A DNA stretch of 64,000 bases from Favolaschia claudopus (Eukaryota > Basidiomycota > Agaricomycetes > Agaricales > Mycenaceae), in NCBI GenBank assembly GCA_037176885.1, contig JAWWNJ010000052.1, positions 248,001 to 312,000 of the forward strand. Reading direction: 5' to 3'. Below are positions 11,236 through 22,612 of the stretch, piece after piece (within the stretch, counting starts at the first letter, position 1; every line of letters starts with the position of its first letter). The notes below the pieces were generated by a model. That model was not told the DNA's origin and made no database searches. It saw nothing but the letters and a program-made list of their open reading frames with translations. A program made the translations under genes and the position numbers.

Positions 11236-11642
11236 TGTGATACGGTGTATATATATTTCTTGATAGATACGCGGCCGTGGCCACTACTTGTTTACTTACA
11301 ATTACTTACTTGATATCTTGCGTAGATTAGATAACTTTGATTACATAATATAAATCTTTACTTTGCAATCTACTACGATGTGTGAAGACTAAGATATTCA
11401 TGCTGCGAACCACAGCTCTCGGTTGGACCCCCTGCTTGCCTGAGTATGCGTCTAACTACTCCACGGCCCCGGTGTTGCAGGGGCTCCGATCGAGGGTAAC
11501 ACGGTCCCTCGTCGCTGGGATACAACGATGGCGAGCGCTCACAACGCGCTCGTCCCACAGCTCCCGACCTCTGTGTCTCAAGAGCACAGGTCACCCTCTT
11601 CCCTCTTTCCCACAAGAAGCCGCCAAAACGACTCTCATCACA
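11236..11642 (+). repeat. 5' LTR of the chromovirus
   Basis: Starts TGTGATACGGTG and ends CTCATCACA, giving short TGTGAT/ATCACA inverted ends. Matches 28369-28773 almost base for base. A TATATATATT run near 11247 could be the TATA element. Confidence 0.92.
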
Positions 11643-11643
11643 A

Positions 11644-11660
11644 TGGAGCCCACCGCGAAG
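11644..11660 (+). other. Primer binding site (putative)
   Basis: TGGAGCCCACCGCGAAG begins one base after the 5' LTR. Starting with TGG it can pair with a tRNA 3' CCA end. Which tRNA is not determined. Confidence 0.5.
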
Positions 11661-12918
11661 GCTTCCGGGAGGAGGAAAGAAAACTTTAAGTCTCACCCAG
11701 CGCTGAGTCGAGCTTCTCGACTCTTGTAGCTGCTTACGGGTGGGACGAAGAAGACCTTACAACAACCTGGGCTGGGCCGCTGGATAGGTGTTGGAAGGAT
11801 TGGGGGGCGCGGGGCGCCTAGTCTCTCGTAGACAGACGCTACAACAAAAAGTGTCCTCGTACCTGCGGTTGTTGTAGTCTGTTGAGAAGGTCCGTCGGCC
11901 GATGGCTCGCCCGCCTTATTACATAATCATAAACTTCTCGGGCTCCTGTTCGCAGTGTTAAGCGTGTTTTAAGTCAAAATTTGGGTACACTGACATTCAT
12001 GAGTTCCAAATGAAGAACTCTGTCAGTCAAATCTAAACAGAATACCGTATAATTTCAATCAATTCGGATGTCCCGCGTCACGCACTTCAGTGTCGATCCG
12101 AACTTTGGGTTTGGTTCCCGCGTCACGGCGGCCGTTGTCGAACGTCTCCTGCGTCACGGTGAGCATCAAAATACCAAAAATGTGCAAAAAAGAGAGGATT
12201 TTACGGTTCTAGGAATTTTTTCGTCCGAATTTTGCGCTTGGTCACGCAAAGATTTCTTCCTGTCGACTTGTCGAATCGGTTTCGGGGGGTCACGCGTCAC
12301 ACCCCCTGTCGAATTGAACGAAATTATACGGTATTCAAGCAACGACGAGATTCAGAAACGGCTGACAAATCCTGTCAAACTGACGGGAAGTTCAATTGAC
12401 CTTATTCTGGAAAGAATATCGTGAATCTTATTAGATATACCTGTTGAAATGTACCATAGAAGGTACTTCCCCAGCAAAAGTTTGTTTACGGAGGCTGCAC
12501 AACGGTGAAAGCAAGGGAGCAAGGGGTGGGAATAAATTGAAACTCCGACGATTGGTAATAACACGGGCGACCGTGCAAGCGATCGCGGTCAACAACAGAC
12601 TACGGGGCGCCCGACTCGATGAGCTGGCACATCGGATTTATCGGATTTACTCGGAGTCACGGGTGTCACTGAGTGACTCCCACTCCTCCCTTCGTTCTTT
12701 CATCTCGCTAGGCGAGATTCCGTTAACGCTGCATACCGTGTACACGGGAGCGCGTTGGAGTCTCTGCCGAACGTTCAACACTTCAAGATGAAACAATCAA
12801 GGGCTTTTTTAGGCGTGTTGAGGAAGCCGACGGCTCTCTTCATTTCTTCCTTTACTTCGACCTCTTACAAGCTTGAGCGCGTTTCTGAACGCGATCTTGT
12901 CTTGCGAACTCGCCAGAA
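11661..12918 (+). other. Chromovirus 5' leader
   Basis: No gene. Stretch 11815-11965 is an imperfect direct repeat of 27658-27815 near the 3' end of the element. A MITE sits at 12045-12331. Around 12871-12897 is the motif TTGAGCGCGTTTCTGAACGC, just upstream of the gag ATG; a near-identical copy precedes the extra 3' ORF at about 24540. Confidence 0.6.
12045..12331. repeat. MITE, 287 bp, TA-flanked, in chromovirus leader
   Basis: Inverted ends CCGTATAATTTCnnTCAAT with TA at 12043-12044 and 12332-12333. The interior is unusual in carrying several GTCACG/CGTGAC motifs (CCCGCGTCACG, GGTCACGCGTCAC). Probably inserted in the retroelement leader or carried by it. Confidence 0.65.
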
Positions 12919-15788
12919 ATGAAGGACCCCCGTCTTTGACGCCAGCAACCCCAACCCCACTATAGACCGCGCCGCCTCAACGCGTCGCCATTCTCAGAAA
13001 AATCCCGAGGAAAGTCGAGCTCCTCCTGGATCCAAGTCAGCTTCGTCGTCTACGAAACTCAGCCAACCCGCAGCACCTGGAACTAGCGCCGCCAAAGGGA
13101 GCTCGTCGAAGGCCCCGGGAGCCCTCGTCATCAAGGACTCTAGATCTCTTGCAGTGACGCCCTCACCGACTTCCTCGCAAGTGAACAGCCCTACCACGGC
13201 GTATGCGGCTCGTTCTGTGCTTGCTCCGCAACCCCGCCCACCTGCGTTTGGTTCTTCAGAACCGAGGTTACCCTCTCATATGAGGAATGCAGGACAACGA
13301 GGCCCTGCCCCTGTTAACCTCAACGTCGACTCCGAATCCCCGACGTCTTTCGAAAACATCAGCACTCCCGCTGACGATGAGGCCGCTAACCCGTCCCTCG
13401 GAGCTGAGGCTGCTCCTCCCCACCGTCCCTCTCATCTTCATCTGCTGAGCGCGGTAGTTCGAACCGCGAACTCAGATGGAGGTGGGAGTCGCAGCGCTCA
13501 TAGCCGCTCGAGCGTAGATCACTCCAATCGCTCCTCTACGAGAAGCTCTGCCGCCGCGAGTTGCACCCCTCAGCGGTCCCCGCTCTTGAAGGGAACAGGG
13601 CCGAACGAGAGCATTACTGTTGCTCTTGCTCGTAAGTCCCCGGCGTCTCAGAAGAACGAGCAGGAGTATCCTCGTCTCCTCCAAGGACCAGGCGTCTCTA
13701 TCGACGTCTACGATGAACCGTTATACGCGTCGGTCCATCGTTACCACGGAGGCTGGGACCCTAATGATGGGACTGAGGATCCATTAGCGGTCTTTGGGGC
13801 GGAAGGAGGCGAGCTGCCGGGTATCGATCCCGGGCGCACTCTAGCCCTGAGGGACGGTCATTCGTTACGCCAAGAAGCACCGATTCTTTGAAGGAGTGCT
13901 GCCGAATACGATCGCCTCCGTGCTGAAAATTGACGCCGCCGCAGTGGGACTGCGTAGTATGGAGGAAGCGGATACCTCCAAGAAGATCTACAGCCTGGGT
14001 TTGGACGAGCTGGGGCAGATGGCTCATGCGGCCCTCGCAGTCCAGCAAATTCTCGAGGCTCTAACGATCTTCCTCGACAAGGATCCCCAAAGCAGCTTCC
14101 TGCTTGATCCTGGGTTCGGCTTCCTTAAGCTGGCGGAACGCAGCGAGCAAGCGGCTGAGGTTCGCTTGGCGCTATCCACTCTCCAACGTCGCCTGTTTGG
14201 AGCCAACACGCATATTATGCAATATTTCAACGGCATACGGGAGACGATCACTGGGGACGCATCGAGCGAGAAATTCTCCATAGATTCCACCGTAACGGAG
14301 GTCCGACAGGAATTCGGGACTCAGCATCCCTCCAAAGAACTGCGTCGTCTGATGCTGAGACCCGAGTACTACACGGACGCGGGACGAATCGACACGGAGG
14401 CCCGTACCGCCATGCTCCTCGAATTACAAGAAGTACCCCGTAAGAACTACTACCATGCGCGGGGCGTCAGAGGCGACATCCCTACCATGAAGGAGAAGGG
14501 GAAGGAAAAGGAAGGAAGTAGCGCGGTGCCGACCGCCGCTGTTCCTGTCCCGAATACACCTGGAGTTTTTGGAGTGCGTTTTGAGAAGCCCTCTACGCCT
14601 CCTCCCAAGATTTCTGCTGTCACTTCGCTGCCAGGACATGGTGCTATTCGGAACACCGCAGACCCAAGTCCTTACGAGCGGTTGTTCGTTTCTGGGGGGC
14701 CATTGTCATCGCGAGTAGATTCCGCTCCCGCAGGCGCGGCGCCTTCGTCGGTTAAATCGAATGAGCGACAGAATACGACGTCCTGGACCAGCTACCAGTT
14801 CCGGCAGCCTTCCCAGCCTACAGCTTCTGCTGCTTCCGCGCCGGTTGCTCCACAGCCCGCGGTCGTCCCAGGCGAAAGAGTTCCGCCGCCTGGGGGGGAT
14901 TCTAATGGCATTCCGCCGGGTTGGATGGGAAGGGCGCCTATGAAAGCGCCCGAGGGTTCTGGAGGAGGAGGAGGAGACGGACCTAACGGAGGGGGAGGTG
15001 GATTTCCCCCGTACGGGAATGGTGGAGGATATTGGGGAGGAGGAGGAGGCGGAGGTGGTGGAGGCGGCGGCGGCGGAGGAGGACCCCCTGGTCCCATGCT
15101 CGGCTTCTACCAAGAGCGCCCTCCTGATCAGTGGCAGCTGAACCCCAAGCTAAACCTTGCGGTCGTTCCTTCCTGGGACAGGCAGGAGGATACCCTCATT
15201 GGCTACGTGATCAAAATGGCGGGGTTAGCCCTTCTGAGCGAACGTATGAATCGTGACATCGCTCAGATGGCTCCCACTAAATTTGAAGGGCGAGCTTTGA
15301 ACTGGTGGAACTCCCTCACAGCACAGCGGAAGGTAGCAGCCTGCCAAGACTGGGACCATCTCCTGGAGGCCCTTCGTGGACAGTATATCACTACGCTGTG
15401 GCTCAACAACCGCACTAGACAGTTCGAGGAGATGAAGTACAGACAAAAGGGTCACGAGAATGAGGAGCCGCTGGACTTCTTCCAGCGCCGTGCCCAGTAC
15501 CACGGGTTCATCTTCGCAGACATTGAAGATGGGCCGGGAGCGGTTGCTCGCATCCTCCGCACACAGCCTCCAGAGTGGGCTAAAGATATCAATGAACGGC
15601 GCTGCCCTAACATTGAGACTCTCATGTCCACTGCGGAAGAGGAGAAGAATGCTTTGATGTCCCTCTGGCTTACGACGAGGAAGATCAACGCCCTCTTCCA
15701 CAATAATTCGCAGTTGTCGGGCAGCTCCACCCCCTCGAAATTCCGCCGTGCGCATGTAGTGGAGGTACCGGATGGGGATGATCCGTAG
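12919..15788 (+). pseudogene. gag polyprotein of chromovirus (frameshifted)
   Basis: A likely start is ATG 12919 (MKDP), followed within about 20 codons by a frameshift into the frame running to 13891. A second frameshift near 13870 (around IRYAKKHRFFEGVLPNT) leads into the main frame 13896-15788. The N-terminal 300 residues are Ser/Pro-rich. The capsid-like part is helical, and a Gly-rich linker (about 14960-15090, long runs of Gly) separates it from a second conserved block with FEGRALNWWNSLTAQ and LRGQYITTLWLNN, typical of retrotransposon gag. The frame ends at TAG 15786, directly followed in the same frame by pol. Confidence 0.8.
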
Positions 15789-18735
15789 GCCAAGCTAGTT
15801 GACGAAGAAGAGGAAGAGGAAAAGGTTGCTTTGGCGACGGACCGTCGGTTCAACCCGGCGGCTCAGCGCCGCAACACGAATGCTGCTGAGCCCAAGGACG
15901 CGTCCACGTCCTCTCCCTCCGGCCCAGGGAAGACCATCGGCGGTCACTTCTTCCCTCGCGACGACTCTCGAGTCAGCGCGCGCCCGCCGAACGGGGAATA
16001 CTACATATGCACTAGTACGAAGCATGTAGCTAGGGATTGTGTACACTACGGCAAATGGGACATGCTTAGACGAGCGCACCTAATTTTCGTAGACATCGAT
16101 CCTGAAGCTGAAGCTAAAGAGATACATGAGCATGTAGCTATGATGACCACAATTAAATCTGCTTCCGACTATTCCGGTGTGATTGAAAAAGAAGCCTTAG
16201 TAGTAGGAGCGGAGGCCCACTCAGTCAAGGAGGGTCCCTATAATCGCAACCGACGCCGACGAGAATCCTTCGAAAGCGCCAAGTCGTCGACGAAGGACAA
16301 AGGGAAGGGGAAAGAAGGCACGGGAACAGTGCTTCCTCGCATAGAGCTCCGTAAAGCTGCGAAAGTACCCGAACTCCCGTTCTCCACCACTGACGATGGA
16401 GTCAAAACTCACGCTGCCCGTAAAGTTCGTCAATTACCTGACGGACTAGGATCCTACGGCGCGCGTGCACTCCATGTCAAGGTCAAGTTAGGGTCATTGG
16501 AGAACGAGTAAGTGAAGGGAGGGCTGGATTCCGGAGCTGACATCTCTCTAATGTCCGAAGACTTCTGGGCGTCCATACCAGGGCTTCCCAAACCTAAGGA
16601 GGGTATTCGCATGCTGCTTTATCACCTAACCGGTCAAGCCAAAGTGTTGGGATACGTCAAAACTACCCTATACATGACCTCGAAAGATGGTGAAGTGATC
16701 AGCTTCGACCTCGAAGCCTACGTCGTCCGCAACATGAAAGTACCTCTGCTCTTAGGGGAGGATTTCCAGACGTCATACGAGCTGAGCGTCCAACGATGGG
16801 CCACAGGTTACTGTGATGTCACGGTAGGGCGGACCAGGCATATAATTCCAGCGTCCTCCGCACTATCCGTGGACCTAGGATTTGAAGTCCGGCAAGCTAG
16901 CGTTGCCAAGGCTTCAGGACGGCGTCTCTTACCGGGGATTTGGAGGAAAACCTATCAGAGATCTCGTGCTCGAAAATGGCGAGAGGGTAAAGCCGAAGCT
17001 CCTCCAGTACTAGCTGCGCAGGATGTCCTCGTCGCAGCTGGGTCGGTGCACAATGTACCGGTGTCGGGACCCTTTGAAGGAAAAGAAGAGTGGCTGGTAG
17101 AGAAGGTTATCATTTCCAACGAGGACGAAGGAGTCATGGCGGCGCCTACTACCTTGATTCGGTCAGAAGCTCCTTACCTTCCTATTGCGAATCCAACGAC
17201 ACGCCCTTAGTATATTCGGGCGGGGGATATCGTAGGAAAACTGCACGACCCGGCTGAGTTCGCGGATACCCCCAAATCGGAGGAAGAACTGGAAAAGATG
17301 GTCGCGTCAGCTGAAGCACTAGCCCGTGTCATTCAGGAGACGCAGAGAGCGCAGGACTCCAGCGACGTACCGCCGGATACCTCACCGTCGGCGGACCAAT
17401 TGGAGGAGGATCAGAATTGGGGACCTAAGACGACAGCGCTGCCAGGAGAGTTTGAGGATGAAGGAGGAAAGACGGATGTGGCAGAGATGGTGAATTTGGG
17501 GCCGGATATCCCTGAAGAGGTTCGCCCTCGTTTAGACTCCGTCCTGCGCCGTAATGCGGCTGCGTTCGGTGTCGGAGGACGATTGGGGCATGTGAAGGAG
17601 AAGGCGCCGGTACCTGTCAAGCCAGGTACTCAACCGGTGTCGATCCCAATGTACTCAGCTTCGCCGGCGAAGAGGGAAGTGATAGACAAGCAAATGGACT
17701 TGTGGTTTGAAAGAGGAGTCATAGAACCCTCTACCAGCCCCTGGGGGGCGCCGTGCGTCGTCGTCTTCCGGAATGGGAAGCCTCGTCTGGCGGTGGATTA
17801 TAGGAAATTGAACGCGCAGACCATAGCGGACGAATTCCCGATACCACGCCAGTCTGAGAGAATACAGGCGCTATCCGGCTCACAAGTCCTTTCTTCTTTT
17901 GATGCCCTGGCCGGCTTCAATCAAGTCGAAATGGATGACGACGCGAAGGAGAAAACCGCGTTTCGATCCCATAGGGGACTGTGGCAATTCAGACGCATGC
18001 CATTCGGACTAAGGAACGGGCCTTCCATATTTCAGAGGATCATGCAGGGCGTGCTGGCCCCTTACCTCTGGCTATTCACCTTGGTCTATATCGACGACAT
18101 AGTGATATATTCCAAGAACTGGGAAGACCACTTGATACATCTGGACAAAGTCCTAGGTGCTATAGCAGCTGCTGGAATCACGCTGGAGCCTAAAAAATGT
18201 TTTGTGGGATACTCTTCCATCCTTCTGCTGGGGCAGAAAGTTTCGCGTCTAGGATTGTCGACACACAAAGAGAAGGTCGCTGCAATTCAGGAATTGCAAC
18301 GCCCTTCCTCCGTCCATGAACTCCAAAAGTTCCTGGGGATGGTGAACTATTTCGCGACGTACATTCCGTACTACGCCTTCATAGTGAAGCCTTTATTCTC
18401 CCTTCTGGCTAAGGGAGTAAAATGGGACTGGCGCGCGGAGCATGAAATAGCCTTCTACAGGCTAAGGATGCTTTGTCCGCTGCGCCTATCCTAGGGCATC
18501 CAATTCAAGGACGTCCGTACCGGCTGTATACGGATGCTTCCGACTTCGCGCTGGGCTCGAGTCTGCAGCAGGTCCAACCCATTCAGGTTAGAGATCTGAA
18601 AGGTACAGCGGCCTATGAGAAACTCAAGACCGCCTGGGACGCAGGAGCGCCTGTACCTAAGCTATTCACAACCCTCACGAAGGAGGTTCAGGAGTTAGAG
18701 AAAGAAGACGAGTGGGGGGCATCACTGGATGACAC
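15789..18735 (+). pseudogene. pol, first part: zinc knuckle, protease, reverse transcriptase, start of RNase H
   Basis: Continues in the gag frame. A zinc-knuckle relic (YYICTSTKHVARDC, about 16005) has Tyr where the first Cys should be. After TAA 16509 the protease shows the active-site DSGADISLM (about 16525) and flap LLLGEDF. After TAG 17208 the reverse transcriptase follows: GKPRLAVDYRKLN, LSSFDALAGFNQVEMDD, FRRMPFGLRNGPSIFQRIMQ, and the catalytic YIDDIVIYS (about 18090). A frameshift near 18475 enters RNase H (YRLYTDASDFALGSSLQQ). The frame is cut at about 18735 by inserted DNA elements. Stops replace what look like single sense codons, so the gag-pol frame was once continuous. Confidence 0.88.
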
Positions 18736-18738
18736 TAT

Positions 18739-19147
18739 GGAAACACTGTCCGAGCACGGGAGGACAGTGTGCCGTTTTGTGACAGTGGCAGAGAGGGGGC
18801 CGATCTGATGTTTCAGATCCGAGCTCTTCTCTTTCCTCGACCACCATCATCCATTTCTTCCTGCTAGCTCTCTGGACTCACGAACATTCCGACTTCACGA
18901 CGCTGTAAATGGAGGAAAGTTTTGAAGTCAACGAATAATCAGGCAAATTTAAAAATGAAGGGTAGGGCGGGCGGGAGAAGCAAAAGTGTCGTGAATGATG
19001 AGCTCTAGCGAGGTGAGAGAGGGTGAACGGGAAGTCGATGGTGGTGGTAGAAGAAGAGGAGAAGCTCGGATCAGGTCACATCAGATCGGCCCCTCTCTGC
19101 TGCATCACAAAACGGCACACTGTCTTCCCAGGCTCAGACAGTGTTTC
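18739..19147. mobile_element. Long-TIR MITE inserted in pol
   Basis: About 90-bp imperfect terminal inverted repeats: left GAAACACTGTCCGAGC..., right inverse ...GCTCAGACAGTGTTTC, including GGACAGTGTGCCGTTTTGTG. The 220-bp centre has no ORF. It abuts the longer element at 19150. Direct target duplications could not be resolved. Confidence 0.75.
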
Positions 19148-19149
19148 TT

Positions 19150-22100
19150 TTTTGTTCATTGCTTCGTTCGTTTCGGCAATGGGACAGCCACATAGATGTG
19201 GGTGTGGGGAACACACAGCGGCGATGAGCCTTCGCCGCTGGCGCCCAGGTCGTGGGGTGATGGGATGCGCGAGGATGAACCCAAAAAGAGACGCCCAGAC
19301 GAGGGGATCCCACAGGCCCACGGCTAACCCAAAACAGAAGGCGGCTTTGAATTGACTTGATTTGGGTCATTAAATTCGAAACAACTTGGTTGAGTGGAAT
19401 GCGCGAGTGGCAAGATTGCGTTTTGGGACAAACAGCTTCGGAAATGCGCTGCCGTGATGGAGTCAAGAAGGAATCCTGTGTGTTATTGGATTTCGGTGTT
19501 AAACGTGTCTTGATGAAACTATCGAGACTCGAGAGTGATAAGCTGGGAGGAAGTAGTTGCCTTTGATTGGATACGATTCCATTTGAAAGAGGTTATGAAT
19601 AGAGAGCAGTAGGGGATTGTTAGTTGAACTTGAGTAGAATCTGAAGTGTTCGCGCCGTAATCTTGAGTAATTGCATATAGAGGTACCATGACTACGTCTC
19701 AGGCCCGATGGAAGATATGTGGAATTTAAAATTGAAGAAGGTCCGAAGGTCGCGAAGGAAAAGCAAGCATGAACTTGATGAAGATCCAGGGAATCACGTT
19801 CCGTGAAGTCGAGGAAAATCTATGAGGTTGAGCTAGAATAGGAAGAACCCGTGAATTGGATGTATAGAGGAAGTATTGGAGTATTGAGTTGGAGCCCAAT
19901 AGGTTGTGTCGACGGACCATGGCTTCTTGAGGATTATGCCTTGGGGAAAAAAAAAAAAAAAAAATTCAATTGATCGACGCAATCAAATAGCCTCAATGAA
20001 ATTCAGCTTCCTATTCAAGTCTGAGAATTTAGCCCTTCAACCTTTCTGCTTAATACATCCCAATCTCTGCCATTGAAACTACACCTTCATTCCCTCTAAT
20101 TTTGGCACTATTGCATCAATGCCAAAGTGATGAAACTCTCATTTTCATACTCAAGCTCACACCGATTTTCCATCATGTTGCACGATCTCATCCCGGCCCA
20201 GTGGCTAACCATTCACACACACGCGTACATATCTCTCACCTTTCACACTACAGTCGGCGTCATTCTGATGTCTAGCCTCAGTAATCTTCAATCTCACGAA
20301 TTACCTCACGTTTTATGACGATGTCTTCAGCGACATCTCGTCCGGCTACACTTTCCATTCGCATCTATGCTCAATGTTGCCTTCCAATGCTCACATCCAC
20401 GGTTAAAGTGATCTCATTTCTTTCAAGGCTCAAATTTTTCCCTGCCATTCACATAAAATACCCCTTCCTGGTCAAGCATTTCCATTTAGCTCCCTGGGGC
20501 GTCCCTTAAGGCCTCTCTACTCTCTCAATACCGTCGCTTCGGATTTCTCCTTCGCAATTTGCTCATTGCTTTTCAACCATACCACATCTCGCGCTGATTC
20601 ACTTGAATCCATAATTCCTCAAAGGCTTGCCTCTGGTTCTCTTTCCAATCCCCGAAGAGCATCAGTCACCCGCAACTTACATTCACACTCAAGCGCCTTC
20701 CGCGCACACACTGCCTGACGCTAACGATCAAATACTTATTTCAAGCTCAGGTGATAACCATTTCACATTCAAGCTCACTCGGTGCACGTGTCAGTGCAGA
20801 ATCTGATGCTCACGGCACCTCGCTGACATTCAAATTTCAATTCCATACGCTGGACGGCCATTAGAGAGTTTGCGGTGAGCCGCCAGAAGCCACCTGGCGG
20901 ATTGGAGCGGCTACGTCATGTGGCGGCTCGTTCAGCGGCTCGTCGCGCGCGGTCCTTAGCGGTTGGGTAGTGGTTGTGTACCTTGCATACTTAACTATAC
21001 CTTCAGCCAATGAGAGTTCGTTGTCCAAACGTGCATAATTGATTTGAATTGAAGCAATTTCCAGCATCAACCGAAGTCTTCGGCTCGAATGCGCGATAGC
21101 GTCAGATTTTCGGGTCCAATTTTCTTCGTGTGTGTATGGCTCAAGATGTAGATGACTAAGTACTAAGAATAGACTCGCATTACCAGCCGCCAAACGAGCC
21201 GCCAGACAGCATAGCCGCTCCAATCCGCATGCCATTAGAGCCGCCAGGTGGCTTCTGGCGGCTCACCGCAAACTCTCTATTGTCACGTTACAAGTTATCA
21301 ACCTTCAACTGGCTTATCCATTAGAGTCAACCAATTTCTTAACGCAAATCCTGGCCATCAAAAATTTGACTACTCAGCATTAACAGCTACACCATTCACC
21401 ATTACACGCACTCGTCGCACTCGTCGCCCTCGCAATCTCCTAACGATTACCACCCACCGACAGTTGTCTGAAGCCGGTTCAAAATCCAATTAATAGCTAC
21501 GCATTATCGAACCTGTCCTTCAAGTCAAATCCATACATTGAGGCTATTTGATTGCGCTGCCTTCACATGCCAAAATTGTCCCCGTGTTGAATATTTATTA
21601 TGTCACGTCGGATATTACCCACCTCGAACCAAAATTCGCAAAATCTCTATCAGCACTCCAATCCAGGTTTTCATGATTGTTGACTCACTTGAAGCGAATA
21701 CTTACCGCTGTCGTTCGAACTGAAGATTTGTAAAAATTCAACTCCTTCGCTGAATGCGTTCTCTACCGGATTCCTCACTCGCCCTTCAACGAACACACAC
21801 GTTACGAATTGGGCTTACTTTTGATATTCAGCGTTTTCATCATCGAACAGGCATCTGATAATGTTCGCCATTCACGTACGCTGGCGACTTCATCCTCATC
21901 CAACGGCGATACCCAACCGGTTGACAAATTAATAATCACCTTCATCGACGTCACGTCCCCAGCGTTTGTGCGACTTAGGCCATTGGGCTCGACAACTATA
22001 TGCTCACAAGAACCCTATGTCACAACTGGAAAACTTCATTTCACCTTGCTGCGTCTCGCGGAATGAATGTTCAGTTCAAGGCACAACGCCACCGCAGCTC

Positions 22101-22612
22101 ATTGGCCTCAACCCATTTTCAACGGCCACTGTACCTTGACGACTCTTGGCTGTCTTCTCATCTCCGTGACTATATCAACTCATCTACTTCTCGGCCGAAT
22201 CAATTCCACGGCGACTGACGGTGACACTTTTTCAGACAATCTGATATGCACAGATCGATCGAGGTTGAACTCTCAGTCTACTTCACTTTCAAGCGCTATC
22301 CACTCTCTGCCAGTTCTCGCTTACCGTAGTTCGTGCGATGTGCGAGATTCACGAGCGTGGTCTTACTCTCAGCCTCAAAAAAATTGAGAAATTCAAGCCA
22401 CTTTATAATTTGGGAGCCGCCTTCTCTTGTGGGTTAGCCGCGGGCGCTTGGGTTGCCCTCGTCTGGGCGTCTCTGTTTTGGGCTCATCCTCACGCATCCC
22501 ATCGCCCCACGCCCTGGGCGCCGGCGGTTCAAGTTTGTCACCGCCGTGCGTTCCCCACACCCACACCTATGTGGCTGTCTCCTTCTCTGACCGAACGAAG
22601 CATTGAACAAAA
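19150..22612. mobile_element. Non-autonomous DNA element with about 200-bp TIRs, in RNase H
   Basis: The left 19150-19350 and right 22415-22612 are imperfect inverted copies (outer ends TTTTGTTCATTGC and TTTTGTTCAATGC when oriented alike; inner parts share GACGCCCAGACGAGG and CGGCTAACCCA). The 3-kb interior is AT-rich, with an 18-A run at 19947-19964 and no transposase motif. It holds a nested MITE (20863-21279). The pol frame resumes immediately to the right (TVHVERVIAYW). Superfamily not assigned. Confidence 0.75.
20863..21279. repeat. MITE, AGAGAG family, 417 bp, ATT duplication
   Basis: Inverted ends AGAGAGTTTGCGGTGAGCC about 40 bp long (through CGCCAGAAGCCACCTGGCGG), flanked by ATT at 20860-20862 and 21280-21282. 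A very similar copy in opposite orientation is at 31295-31726. A 3-bp duplication fits PIF/Harbinger-like or CACTA-like insertion. Confidence 0.85.

Noticed and set aside
14706..15113. Long minus-strand Ser- or Pro-rich ORFs opposite gag
   Set aside because: They are shadows of the Gly-rich linker of gag on the plus strand; no independent motifs.
18739..19147. CACTA element because the ends contain CACTG
   Set aside because: The inverted repeat extends outward to GAAACACTG and no 3-bp direct duplication is present.
22000..22390. Overlapping short ORFs inside the long-TIR element as a transposase remnant
   Set aside because: No DDE, zinc-finger or helix-turn-helix pattern in any frame; composition is that of non-coding AT/C-rich DNA.
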